A DNA stretch of 64,000 nt from the NCBI GenBank assembly GCA_036267255.1, contig DATAWK010000003.1, forward strand, positions 1 to 64,000, read 5' to 3'. Below, in pieces: positions 49,763 through 58,009 of this stretch (positions are counted from its first letter, which is position 1; every line of letters starts with the position of its first letter). Source of the stretch: DATAWK01 sp036267255. GTDB lineage: Bacteria; Acidobacteriota; Terriglobia; Terriglobales; Acidobacteriaceae. The position numbers and the translations under genes were made by a program. Below the pieces are notes generated by a model. The model was not told the origin of the DNA. It was given only the letters and a program-made list of their open reading frames with translations, and ran no database searches.

Positions 49763-50047
49763 ATGATCGTCAGCTTCCGCGATGCCGATACGGAATTGCT
49801 ATGGCAAACGGGCAGGAGCCGACGCATTCCTGCCAGCATCCGTCGCACAGCGTGGAAGAAACTGGCAATCCTGAATGCAGCGCTGGAACTGGCCAACCTT
49901 CGCATACCTCCGGGAAATCGCCTGGAGGCACTCGCGAAAGACCGGAAGGGGCAGCACAGCATCCGTGTGAATGACCAGTACCGTGTATGTTTTGTGTGGC
50001 GGGATGGAAATGCCTACGATGTGGAAGTGATGGACTATCACGGATAG
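49763..50047 (+). CDS. higB: HigB family toxin (RelE/ParE superfamily)
   Basis: A 94-residue HigB-type ribosome-dependent mRNA interferase. The central WKKLAILNAALELANLRIPP and GNRLEALAKDRKGQHSIRVN, DQYRVCFVWRDGNAYDVEVM are the family core. It precedes its antitoxin, the order typical of higBA. It starts at ATG 49763, close to the predicted transcription start. The whole module is bounded by a 43-bp direct repeat. Confidence 0.93.
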   Translation: MIVSFRDADTELLWQTGRSRRIPASIRRTAWKKLAILNAALELANLRIPPGNRLEALAKDRKGQHSIRVNDQYRVCFVWRDGNAYDVEVMDYHG

Positions 50048-50056
50048 GAGGACGCT

Positions 50057-50338
50057 ATGACCAAGGTTTTTGCGATTCACCCGGGAGAAATTCTGCATAC
50101 GGAATTCATGGAGCCGCACGGGCTGACCGCTTACCGGCTGGCCAAGGAACTCTGTGTGCCTGCTCCGCGGGTGAATGATATTGTGCGCGGTAAGCGTTCC
50201 ATCTCTGCCGATACAGCGCTCAGACTGGGCATTTACTTTGGATTGCCGGCGCAGTTCTGGCTGAATCTGCAGAACGATTATGACCTGCGTATGGCAAGCA
50301 GAGGAAAACTGATAAAGATTAAACCCCTGGCGGCATAA
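50057..50338 (+). CDS. higA: HigA family antitoxin
   Basis: A 93-residue XRE-type HTH antitoxin. HPGEILHTEFMEPHGLTAYR, LAKELCVPAPRVNDIVRGKR and ISADTALRLGIYFGLPAQFW are standard HigA/VapI signatures. It starts nine bases after higB with AGGAGG upstream. It neutralises HigB and probably represses the operon. The 99 bases after it, before the right repeat, hold a GGAAGAGTGGAAG / CTTCCACTC hairpin near 50352-50385. Confidence 0.94.
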   Translation: MTKVFAIHPGEILHTEFMEPHGLTAYRLAKELCVPAPRVNDIVRGKRSISADTALRLGIYFGLPAQFWLNLQNDYDLRMASRGKLIKIKPLAA

Positions 50339-50437
50339 CCCGGTGGATGCGGGGAAGAGTGGAAGTGAGTGTGACGCTTCCACTCTGAGGTGCCGCTGCT
50401 TCCGGCCCGCCAGCACGGCGGAAGTCTGAATCGGGTG

Positions 50438-50480
50438 AGCTGCCGATGGTGCGCGGCTAGGACCGATAGCGACGCTGTGC
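50438..50480. repeat. 43-bp perfect direct repeat, right copy
   Basis: Identical to 49663-49705. It encodes the end of the DoxX-like gene on the minus strand, and on the plus strand repeats the last codons of the MBL-rhodanese gene without the rest of it. The repeated unit from left copy to right copy is 775 bases. Confidence 0.95.
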
Positions 50481-51227
50481 GAAGGTTCCGGCGAGGACGA
50501 ACGAGCCGCCGGACATGGCTAGCGCCACGAAGAGGCTGGTCCACTCATTTGCATTGTGCAGCGCGGCGAGGACGCGCGGCAGATGCAGCACGAGGACCCA
50601 AAGCAAAAACATGAGACCCAGCATGGCTGTCGCCAAGGGCGCGAACTGGTTGGCGAGGATGGAAACGGCGACGGCGATAAAGCAGGCACCGGTGAAGTAG
50701 GCCCAGAAGAGATGCCCGGGAATCCACGGGGTGATAATTGTCGCCACAAAATGGGCGTACATAAAATGCTGCACGCCGAAGACGATCAGGGAGAAGGCAA
50801 AAAGGATTCGACCCGGCATGATGATGGCCGCCAGGGGATTGTGCCGTCGTTGATTCTGGTCCGAAGCTGCCGCACCGGCGAGAACCCAGGCTGCGCCGCA
50901 TAGAGCGAGAAGCTCAAAACCGCTGGTCCAGGGGTTGGGATTGCGCGGATGTTCGATGAGTTTCGGCAGATCGAGAACGAGGGCGCAGACAAGAATCAAA
51001 AATCCCAACAACGTTGCTGCGGCGCGTCCCTTGACGTTGGTCACGATGCAGACGGCGGCGGCGATCAGGACGATGGCGAAAAAGACGGCAACGAGGCGAT
51101 GCCCGGGAACCCAGGGAGGGCCGGGGGTTTGAGCGGATATGGAGAGCGCGTGGATGCAATATTCCGTGCCAAACGCCGCCATAGCAATGGCGAAAAGGAA
51201 GCGGCCGAAGTAGAGAAATTTTTCCAT
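50457..51227 (-). CDS. DoxX-like membrane protein, internally duplicated
   Basis: A 256-residue protein with eight hydrophobic helices arranged as two similar halves: GRFLFAIAMAAFGTEYCIHA with PGPPWVPGHRLVAVFFAIVL in the first, GRILFAFSLIVFGVQHFMYA with ITPWIPGHLFWAYFTGACFI in the second. Each half is like a four-helix DoxX unit. The start is ATG 51227. Its stop lies in the 43-bp repeat, and its last codons overlap the ancestral end of the MBL-rhodanese gene. Function unknown; DoxX proteins often link to respiratory or thiol metabolism. Confidence 0.85.
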   Translation of the reverse strand: MEKFLYFGRFLFAIAMAAFGTEYCIHALSISAQTPGPPWVPGHRLVAVFFAIVLIAAAVCIVTNVKGRAAATLLGFLILVCALVLDLPKLIEHPRNPNPWTSGFELLALCGAAWVLAGAAASDQNQRRHNPLAAIIMPGRILFAFSLIVFGVQHFMYAHFVATIITPWIPGHLFWAYFTGACFIAVAVSILANQFAPLATAMLGLMFLLWVLVLHLPRVLAALHNANEWTSLFVALAMSGGSFVLAGTFAQRRYRS

Positions 51228-51312
51228 AGCTGTACGATTTTGTGCTGTGAGGTCAGGGTATCGGGATTGCCGGAAGCTGACCAGAAAAATGTAGCGGGAT
51301 GCAGGGTGTGAT

Positions 51313-51549
51313 TTAGTGAGCCCTGGGTTTGGTGCGTTCCCAGGTTTCCATCTCCGCGGTCCAGCGCAGGAAATGCAGGAGCTGACCTTTCTGCTCGAAA
51401 ACAAATTGCCAGAAGTCGCGGAAGCCGATGGTGCCGGCGCGCTTGCCGGAGTAGGTTTCGATCCGCCACTTAAGATACTCGCTGCGCCAGGGTGTCCAGC
51501 GATGGCCGCGCGTGGCGTTCCAGAGAAAACGAATGGCTCCGACGATCAA
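51313..51549 (-). CDS. small conserved hypothetical protein, TTG start
   Basis: A 78-residue basic, Trp-rich protein: VGAIRFLWNATRGHRWTPWR, SEYLKWRIETYSGKRAGTIG and FRDFWQFVFEQKGQLLHFLR. It has six Trp in 78 residues. The start is TTG 51549 with GGGAGA seven bases upstream; no ATG or GTG is available in frame between the upstream gene and the conserved part. It begins 19 bases after the monooxygenase-like gene stops, suggesting an operon. Similar small Trp-rich proteins occur in other acidobacteria as far as I recall. Function unknown. Confidence 0.7.
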   Translation of the reverse strand: MIVGAIRFLWNATRGHRWTPWRSEYLKWRIETYSGKRAGTIGFRDFWQFVFEQKGQLLHFLRWTAEMETWERTKPRAH

Positions 51550-51568
51550 ATGCTTTCTCCCTTGCAGT

Positions 51569-51856
51569 TCATGAGGACCGGTAGTGCTGCACGGTTGGAG
51601 GCGGATCGTAAAAATGATGGAGCAGTTCTTTCCACGCTTCAAATTGCGGGGATTGACGGAAGCCGATGGTGTGGTCTTCCAGGGTTCTCCAGGAAACGAG
51701 CAGGAGATAGCGGCTGGGATTCTCGATGCAATGCTGCAATTGATGGGAGATGTAGCCGGGGCTGCCGGCGAGCAGAGGCGCGGCCAAACGGAAATTGGCT
51801 TCAAACGCATCCTGCCGGTCTTGGCGCACATCGAGAATCGCAACTTCCAGAACCAT
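51569..51856 (-). CDS. antibiotic biosynthesis monooxygenase (ABM) family protein
   Basis: A 95-residue dimeric ferredoxin-like ABM domain: MVLEVAILDVRQDRQDAFEA, NFRLAAPLLAGSPGYISHQL, RYLLLVSWRTLEDHTIGFRQ, then SPQFEAWKELLHHF. The pattern of two such half-beta-alpha-beta units is typical. ATG 51856 is chosen over an ATG seven codons upstream by fit to the family. It lies between murA (upstream, minus strand) and the small Trp-rich gene. The substrate is unknown; many members are heme- or quinol-related. Confidence 0.85.
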   Translation of the reverse strand: MVLEVAILDVRQDRQDAFEANFRLAAPLLAGSPGYISHQLQHCIENPSRYLLLVSWRTLEDHTIGFRQSPQFEAWKELLHHFYDPPPTVQHYRSS

Positions 51857-51897
51857 GGTGTGTCTCCGGTGAAACATGCGGAACAGGCTTCGTGAGG

Positions 51898-53205
51898 CTA
51901 GGCTTCGGCAGGCTGCTCTACGGCCTGCTTTTCAGGAAAGACGTTGCCGATGCGGCGAATCTGCGCGCCAACGTTGCGCAGCTTGTCTTCAATACGCTCA
52001 TAGCCGCGGTCGATGTTGTAGACGCGGTCGATGATGGTTTCGCCTTCGGCGACCAGAGCGGCGAGAACCAGCGAGGCGGAAGCGCGCAGGTCCGAAGCCA
52101 TGACGGCGGCGGAGGAGAGCGGCGTTTTGCCGCGCACGGTGGCGGTGCGTCCGTCGACGCGGATGTTCGCGCCCATGCGGGACAGCTCCTGCACATGCAT
52201 GAAGCGGTTCTCAAAAATATTTTCGGTGATCTGCGAGACGCCCTCCGACTGCGTTGCCAGCGCCATGTATTGCGCCTGCATGTCGGTGGGGAAGCCGGGA
52301 TACTCCTCGGTGGAGATGTCGGCTCCTTTGAGATTGCCTTCACTGCGAACGCGGACGGAGTCGGCCAGGACATCGCAGCGTGCGCCGGTCTCTTCAAGTT
52401 TGCGAATGATGGCGGAGAGGTGCGCGGGGTTGCAGGCGCTGACGATCAGGTCGCCGCCGGAGATGGCACCGGCGATGAGGAAGGTTCCGGCCTCGATGCG
52501 ATCGGGATTGATGCGATGACGCGCGCCGTGCAGACGCTCGACGCCCTGGATGCGAATGGTCGAGGTGCCTGCGCCTTCGATGTTTGCGCCCATCGCGACG
52601 AGCAGTGCGGCGAGATCGCTGACTTCCGGTTCGCGCGCGCAGTTCTCCATGAGCGTTTCGCCTTCGGCGAGTGTGGCGGCCATGAGAAGATCTTCCGTGC
52701 CGGTGACGGTGATTTTGTCGAAGACGATGCGGGTGCCCTTGAGGCGCGTGGCGCGGGCTTCGAGATAGCCGTGATCCTGAATGATCTCCGCGCCCATGGC
52801 CTGCAGGCCTTTGATGTGCAGGTCGATGGGGCGATCGCCGATGGCGCAGCCGCCGGGCATGGAGACGCGCGCCATTCCGGTGCGGGCGATGAGCGGACCA
52901 AGCACCAGTGAAGAAGCGCGCATGGTCTTGACGATTTCGTAGCGCGCGACGGGGTCGGAGAGGATGGCGCAGCGGATGTGGGTGCGATGATGCGCGCGAC
53001 CGTAGCCGAGTTCGACTTCGGCGCCCATGGAGACGAGAAGCTTGCGCTCGGTCTGGATGTCGCGCACGTCGGGAATGTTTTCGAGAATGATTTCGTCTTC
53101 GGTGAGGATGGCCGCGGCCATGCAGGGAAGCGCAGAATTTTTCGCGCCGCTGACGCGAATGGTGCCAAGCAGGGGATTGCCGCCCCGGATGATGAACTTA
53201 TCCAT
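51898..53205 (-). CDS. murA: UDP-N-acetylglucosamine 1-carboxyvinyltransferase
   Basis: A 435-residue EPSP-like enzyme that adds enolpyruvate to UDP-GlcNAc, the first committed step of peptidoglycan synthesis. The N terminus FIIRGGNPLLGTIRVSGAKN holds the UDP-GlcNAc Lys/Asn. The active-site loop MPGGCAIGDRPIDLHIKGLQ has Cys120, equivalent to E. coli Cys115 and the fosfomycin target. EEYPGFPTDMQAQ is also conserved. ATG 53205 fits the family start. It is followed by the ABM gene on the same strand, and murQ starts upstream. Confidence 0.97.
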   Translation of the reverse strand: MDKFIIRGGNPLLGTIRVSGAKNSALPCMAAAILTEDEIILENIPDVRDIQTERKLLVSMGAEVELGYGRAHHRTHIRCAILSDPVARYEIVKTMRASSLVLGPLIARTGMARVSMPGGCAIGDRPIDLHIKGLQAMGAEIIQDHGYLEARATRLKGTRIVFDKITVTGTEDLLMAATLAEGETLMENCAREPEVSDLAALLVAMGANIEGAGTSTIRIQGVERLHGARHRINPDRIEAGTFLIAGAISGGDLIVSACNPAHLSAIIRKLEETGARCDVLADSVRVRSEGNLKGADISTEEYPGFPTDMQAQYMALATQSEGVSQITENIFENRFMHVQELSRMGANIRVDGRTATVRGKTPLSSAAVMASDLRASASLVLAALVAEGETIIDRVYNIDRGYERIEDKLRNVGAQIRRIGNVFPEKQAVEQPAEA

Positions 53206-53275
53206 AAAACATTAGAACCTAAAACTCTATTTGATGAAACTTTGTGGTGAATGGTTTCGCATGGCTGTGGTGTGG

Positions 53276-54253
53276 TTACAACTCCATCACGGAATCTTCA
53301 ATGGCGCGACGCACGTTGCCGTCGGAACGTTGCAGGCGGCGCATGGCTTCCGGCTTGTCTACGCCGGCCTTGAGCATGACCAGGGCAAGAGGCATGCTTT
53401 TTCCCGCGGAGCGGATGGTGCGGACGGCGGTGTCGCGATCCACAGCGCAGGCGCGCATGAGGATGTGGATGCCGCGTTCGACGAGCTTGGAATTTTTCAT
53501 GTGCACGTTGACCATCAGGTTTTCGTACACGTAGCCGAGCCGCGTCATGGCGCCGGTGGTGATCATGTTGAGGATCATCTTCTGCGCGGAGCCGGCCTTC
53601 ATGCGGGTGGAACCGGAGACGACCTCGGGGCCAACTTCGGCCACGACGGTGACTTCGGCGACGGTGGACAGCTCGGTGTTGTAGTTGCAGGTGACGCCTG
53701 CGGTTTTTGCGCCGCGGCCACGCGCGTATTCGACGGCAGAGACAACATAGGGCGTGCGGCCGCTGGCGGAGACGCCGATCACGATGTCTTTGCGGGTGGG
53801 GCGGCGACGGGCAATGTCGCGTTGGCCCAGCTCGCGGGAATCTTCATTGACTTCAGTTGCCGAAGCGAGTGCCTTGGGTCCACCGGCCATGACGTACTGC
53901 ACCGTCTGCGGCGAAGTGGAATAGGTTGGCGGGCATTCCGAGGCATCGAGAGCGGCGATGCGACCGCTGGAACCGGCACCGACATAGATGAGGCGTCCGC
54001 CGTCGCGGAGACAACGAGCGACGGTGTCGATGACCTGAGCGATTTCGGGCAGCGCCTTCTTGACGGCTGCGGCGACTTTGGTGTCTTCATGATTGATGAT
54101 GCGCGCAATGTCCAGAGCGGACTTGGTGTCAAAGCCTTCGGAGGCTTCATTGCGGCTTTCGGTCATGAGCTTCTGCAGCTCGGTAATGGAGCCCGTGCCG
54201 TTCTTTTCAGTTTTTGCGACGTGGCTCGCGTCCGGGTTTAAGGTCTGAGGCAT
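53276..54253 (-). CDS. murQ: N-acetylmuramic acid 6-phosphate etherase
   Basis: A 325-residue SIS-domain lyase that converts MurNAc-6-phosphate to GlcNAc-6-phosphate and lactate, in cell-wall recycling. Signatures are RLIYVGAGSSGRIAALDASE, CPPTYSTSPQTVQYVMAGGP, IGVSASGRTPYVVSAVEYAR and GSTRMKAGSAQKMILNMITT. ATG 54253 is preferred, with GGAG upstream. Next to it are murA downstream and an S12 hydrolase upstream, all on the minus strand, so synthesis and recycling genes are clustered. Confidence 0.96.
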   Translation of the reverse strand: MPQTLNPDASHVAKTEKNGTGSITELQKLMTESRNEASEGFDTKSALDIARIINHEDTKVAAAVKKALPEIAQVIDTVARCLRDGGRLIYVGAGSSGRIAALDASECPPTYSTSPQTVQYVMAGGPKALASATEVNEDSRELGQRDIARRRPTRKDIVIGVSASGRTPYVVSAVEYARGRGAKTAGVTCNYNTELSTVAEVTVVAEVGPEVVSGSTRMKAGSAQKMILNMITTGAMTRLGYVYENLMVNVHMKNSKLVERGIHILMRACAVDRDTAVRTIRSAGKSMPLALVMLKAGVDKPEAMRRLQRSDGNVRRAIEDSVMEL

Positions 54254-54400
54254 GATGGTGCAGCTCCGCTGATTCTGCGTTGATTGTATCTCCAAATGGA
54301 CGATACACCGGGGAGAAGAAAAGCGGGGATGGAATCTTCTTCGGCAAAACGCTTGACAATCCGGGCTTGCGCGCTGCCGGTTCCGGCGCAGGGTACAAAA

Positions 54401-55558
54401 TCAGCGAACCGGAGGGAGCGATTGCAGGAGCGCGTTATGAAAACGGGGCCGCACCTGCTGGATGGATTTTGAGATTCCGCCGGGGCCGTTGCCGGGGAAG
54501 GTGCGGTTGGTGAGCAGGACCACGGCAAGCTGCTTTTCAAAATCCAGCCAGAGCGAGGTGCCGGTGTAGCCGAGATGCCCCGCAGCGTGCGCGCTGAAAT
54601 ATTCTCCCGATGAGGAGGGTTGCGAGGGAGTGTCCCAGCCCAGGGCGCGGGAGCTGCCGGGGATGGCTGCGTCGCGTGTGGTGAAGAGGCGGATGGTCTC
54701 CGGCTGCAGGATGGGCGCGCCGCCGCGAAGCATGCAGGCGGAAAAGCGCAACAGGTCGGGCACATTGGAGAAGAGGCCCGCATGACCGCTGACGCCGCCC
54801 ATGCGCCAGCAGTTTTCATCGTGGACTTCGCCCTGGAGGATGCGACGGCGCAGCGTGTCGTCGATCTGCGTAGGCGGGATTTGCGTGGGCGGAATGGTGG
54901 GTTTCGATGCGGCAGACGGAAGGAAGGCGGTGTGCGTCATGCCGAGCGGCGTGAAGATTTCGCGCTGACAGAAAGTGTCTAATTTATCGTTTGCTTCGCG
55001 TTTTTCGTTGGCGACGCGTTCCAGCAGAGCGCCGAGCAGGATGAATCCTATATCGGAATAAACGGCGCGGGTGCCGGGCGGTGCTTCGAGCGGCATGTGC
55101 AGGCATGCGTCGAGGAGCGATTCGGCGGAAGGGCATTGCTCAAAAAGACGCGCGTAGGCGGGCAGGCCGGAAGAGTGGGCGAGCAGCATGCGGACGGTCA
55201 CGCGCCGACGTTCGCCGGCTTCGGCAGCGGGAGCAGCGGAAACGAACTTTGGCAACCAGTGGGCGATGGGCTGATCGAGATCGAGCTGACCGCGCTGTAA
55301 CAAAAGCATGGCCATGGTTGTGGTGGCGACGACCTTGGTGATGCTGGCGATGTCGAAGACGGTTTCCGGCAAAACGGGCGGCGCGCCGGATTCATAGGTG
55401 AAACGGCCGATCGCGGCGTTGGCAAGAACGTTGCCGTGCGCGAGCACTCCGTAGGCAGCGCCGGGAAAGGCATGCTGCTGGATGGCCTGTTGCAGCACGG
55501 CATCGGCGGCGGGAAAGCTGCGCATGCTGGCGGGGCCGGTGGTGAAAGAAGATTCCAA
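54401..55558 (-). CDS. S12 family serine hydrolase (beta-lactamase/AmiE-like)
   Basis: A 385-residue class C beta-lactamase-fold protein. The nucleophile motif is FDIASITKVVATTT (SxxK), the second motif RAVYSDIGFILLGALLE (YxD), and the third GHLGYTGTSLWLD near residue 340. There is no clear signal peptide. Next to murQ, a comparable S12 protein in Bacillus subtilis (YbbE/AmiE) takes part in muropeptide recycling, so an amidase or D-peptidase role fits better than resistance. It starts at ATG 55558, just below a 23-bp tandem repeat. Confidence 0.87.
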   Translation of the reverse strand: MESSFTTGPASMRSFPAADAVLQQAIQQHAFPGAAYGVLAHGNVLANAAIGRFTYESGAPPVLPETVFDIASITKVVATTTMAMLLLQRGQLDLDQPIAHWLPKFVSAAPAAEAGERRRVTVRMLLAHSSGLPAYARLFEQCPSAESLLDACLHMPLEAPPGTRAVYSDIGFILLGALLERVANEKREANDKLDTFCQREIFTPLGMTHTAFLPSAASKPTIPPTQIPPTQIDDTLRRRILQGEVHDENCWRMGGVSGHAGLFSNVPDLLRFSACMLRGGAPILQPETIRLFTTRDAAIPGSSRALGWDTPSQPSSSGEYFSAHAAGHLGYTGTSLWLDFEKQLAVVLLTNRTFPGNGPGGISKSIQQVRPRFHNALLQSLPPVR

Positions 55559-55559
55559 G

Positions 55560-55650
55560 CATTCAGCCTAGCGTCAAAAATAGCATTCGCCTAGCGTCAA
55601 ACGAAGCGTTGAGCCTGGCGTCAAACTGACATTCGCCAAGCGTCAAAACT
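55560..55650. repeat. 22-24 bp tandem repeat upstream of S12 hydrolase
   Basis: Four cores of GCCTAGCGTCAAA (with one or two changes) start at 55566, 55589, 55613 and 55635, spaced 23, 24 and 22 bases. Between them CATTC recurs. The array begins within ten bases upstream of the S12 start codon, in its leader or promoter. Confidence 0.8.
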
Positions 55651-55714
55651 GGCACCCAGCCTATCCCGATGCAAGTTGCAGGGAGATGGCTGGATGCCAG
55701 GAAATTTCGCAAGG

Positions 55715-56497
55715 CTATTTTGCCTGAGCAACCACGCTGTCGATGCTGTGCGATGCGGCGCCGAGGATGGGGCCGCCGGATCCCTGCTGCAGGAACGCCA
55801 CCAGGTGCCAGCCATTGACGTTTTTGTCGTGCGGCAGGTCGAGGACGACATTCCCATCAAAATTCTGATTGGGCTTTAAGGTTGCGACGTGGCGAACCGA
55901 TCGCGCGATGGCGGCCTGCTGCATCTTCGTACCTTTGTTTTCGCCTGCCTCGACTTGCTGCACGCCGCTATTTTGTACAGCGACGACGAACAGCTCGGCT
56001 TTTTTGGGCGGCGCTCCGGCGGTCAAATGAAAGTTCACTTTTCCTGAATCCGGTTGCGCCACGCTGGTGATGGCGAGCGGAATTTTAGGATCGGCATCCG
56101 CCTGTCTGAGGGCTGCCTGCGCGGCCGGGCCGTTGCTGCCGACGAATTGATAGCGGCCATCGATGACCATCTGCGGGGTGTAGACGTCGTTCAGATGGAA
56201 ATGATCTTTATAGTCGTCCTGGCGTGAGGTCCATCCATCGGAAGAATAGGGATCGATCCAGCCGCCCTGGTTCCAATAGGTGACGTGTTCTTCAAGGACG
56301 ATTGCGTTGGGCATCACCTGACCGATTCGTGCCAGCAGAGCATCGGCGGGTGGGCAGGTGGAACATCCTTCGGAAGTGAACAGCTCGACGAAAATGGGCG
56401 AAGGCTGCGTGGTTGAAGCGGCGGCTGGGCTTGACTGTGCTAATGCAGCAGAACCCAACAAAAGTGCGGTACAAATTGTTCCAGCAATGATTCGCAT
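55715..56497 (-). CDS. exported DUF1223 protein, thioredoxin-like
   Basis: A 260-residue DUF1223 protein with a signal peptide (MRIIAGTICTALLLGSAALA). The conserved block FVELFTSEGCSTCPPADALL has a CxxC in a thioredoxin-like fold, and VYTPQMVIDGRYQFVGSNGP follows. Function is unknown; the motif suggests a periplasmic redox or metal-binding role. It starts at ATG 56497, divergent from the next gene at 56756. No operon partner. Confidence 0.9.
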   Translation of the reverse strand: MRIIAGTICTALLLGSAALAQSSPAAASTTQPSPIFVELFTSEGCSTCPPADALLARIGQVMPNAIVLEEHVTYWNQGGWIDPYSSDGWTSRQDDYKDHFHLNDVYTPQMVIDGRYQFVGSNGPAAQAALRQADADPKIPLAITSVAQPDSGKVNFHLTAGAPPKKAELFVVAVQNSGVQQVEAGENKGTKMQQAAIARSVRHVATLKPNQNFDGNVVLDLPHDKNVNGWHLVAFLQQGSGGPILGAASHSIDSVVAQAK

Positions 56498-56755
56498 GGT
56501 TGACTCCGAATTATTATTTGCATGAATGAGATGAGGGGTAATGGACGGGCGTTACAGCATTGCAGCTACCAAGCGTACGCTCGACTCGATGCATCGATTA
56601 TGCGCCTGAGAAGCGGCAAAAAATCATTTGGAATTTTATTTGTGATAAAACCTCTGAAAATTGACACCCAAATGGGGCCCGCGGTGGCAAATATGGGCCG
56701 AGTGGCGCTAGCCGAAAGGCGATTTCAGGGTCACAATGATGGAGTTGGAGGGTGT

Positions 56756-57814
56756 ATGGCCGGGAAGGGATTGCGAACGATGAAGGCAGTTGTTGTGGCT
56801 GTCGCGCTGGGAATGTGCGGGCCGATGCTGGCGCAGAATGCGAGCACTCCGGCAGCTCCACCGACGCCTCCGGCTCCGCCGTCGGCGACGATACAGAATG
56901 CCGGGCAGCCCCAATTTACGGCGACTCCGGTGATTGTGCTGCGCGGGGGCAAAGGCCAGACCGGAGGCCAGACCGGAAGCCAGACGAGCGGCCAGGCCAG
57001 CAGTGCGACCGGTGGAAAGCCTGCGGGCGTACCGGGAGTTTCCGTCATCGTGGTGCCGACGGTGGCGCAGGCCAGCCAGGCGAATCCGAGTGAGGGGAAG
57101 GCAAATTCGGAGATTGTTGTTCCCGCGGGAACGAAGATTCTGCTGGCGCTGAAGAGCGCGGTGAATACGCGGTCGGCGCGGGTGGGCGATGGCGTCTATC
57201 TGGAGTCCACGTTTCCGGTGGTGGTGGGCAATCGCGTGGTGATTCCCGCGGGGGCGTACGTGCAAGGCCAGATTGATGCGGTGAAAGCTGCCGGGCGCAT
57301 GTACCATCGCGCGGAGGTGCGCATGCACTTTACGACGATGATTCTGCAGAATGGTTCGGTGGTGACGATTCCGGGATCGCTGCACGATATTCCGGGGCAG
57401 AGCGATAGTCGCATGAAGGACGACGAGGGCACCGTGCAGTCCGACGGGAAAAAAGGCAAAGACGCGGGCACGATTGCGAAGACGACGGCCGAGGGTGCGG
57501 GAATCGGCGGGATTGCCGGAGCCGCGGCAGGCGAGGCGGGCAGGGGATTGTTGCTGGGCGGTGTTGCCGGAGCCGCGGTGGGACTGGTGTACAGCATGTT
57601 TACCCGAAGCAACGAAGTTGTTATTCCGCAAGGGACGCCGCTGGAGATGACGCTGCAACGCCCGCTGGTTCTGGAAACGAGCCAGGTGGCGAGCCAGCCG
57701 GGCGCGGCGGGAGCGTCCTCGTACGTGGCAGCGCCAAACCAGCCGCAGCCGATGAAGAAGCCGGGCGCGACGCGGCAGATTCTTTGTCCGGATGGAAGTT
57801 TAGGGTGCCAGTGA
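56756..57814 (+). CDS. exported protein with glycine-zipper segment
   Basis: A 352-residue protein with a signal peptide (ending GMCGPMLAQ), then a Pro/Ala/Gly/Gln-rich spacer with GQTGGQTGSQTSGQAS repeats (to about residue 110). A beta-rich region follows (GTKILLALKSAVNTRSARVG, FPVVVGNRVVIPAGAYVQGQ) that resembles the C-terminal TrbI/VirB10 domain. Next is a glycine zipper (GAGIGGIAGAAAGEAGRGLL, LGGVAGAAVGLVYSMF). The start at 56756 has GGAGGG; the frame stays open to 56522. No conjugation genes are nearby, so envelope scaffold is a guess. Confidence 0.75.
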   Translation: MAGKGLRTMKAVVVAVALGMCGPMLAQNASTPAAPPTPPAPPSATIQNAGQPQFTATPVIVLRGGKGQTGGQTGSQTSGQASSATGGKPAGVPGVSVIVVPTVAQASQANPSEGKANSEIVVPAGTKILLALKSAVNTRSARVGDGVYLESTFPVVVGNRVVIPAGAYVQGQIDAVKAAGRMYHRAEVRMHFTTMILQNGSVVTIPGSLHDIPGQSDSRMKDDEGTVQSDGKKGKDAGTIAKTTAEGAGIGGIAGAAAGEAGRGLLLGGVAGAAVGLVYSMFTRSNEVVIPQGTPLEMTLQRPLVLETSQVASQPGAAGASSYVAAPNQPQPMKKPGATRQILCPDGSLGCQ

Positions 57815-57917
57815 GGTAGTAGTCGAGATCGACCGGCATCGGATCGGCAAATTGTCGAGAAACTAATTTCCGGCATCAGAAATTTTTATTCCGCAGGAAC
57901 GAGACATCTGCGAATCC

Positions 57918-57947
57918 TAGGTCTCAGAATCGAGACCTGGGGCACCC
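57918..57947. repeat. REP palindrome, class C diverged copy
   Basis: AGGTCTC and GAGACCT around AGAATC, followed by GGGGCACCC. It shares the GTCTCAGAA centre and the tail with the REPs around the RAYT gene 20 kb away. It lies in the 195-base gap between the glycine-zipper gene and a small membrane protein. Confidence 0.75.
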
Positions 57948-58009
57948 CAGTTTATCGGGAAGCTTAATTTTGGGAATTATATACTTGACTCCTTTTTGTA
58001 AACATTCTG

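Noticed and set aside
55560..55650. CRISPR array before the S12 gene
   Set aside because: Core of 13 bases with only about 10-base gaps, four units, no cas genes.
56756..57814. Conjugation component TrbI/VirB10
   Set aside because: The C-terminal resemblance is partial and no other transfer gene is in the window.
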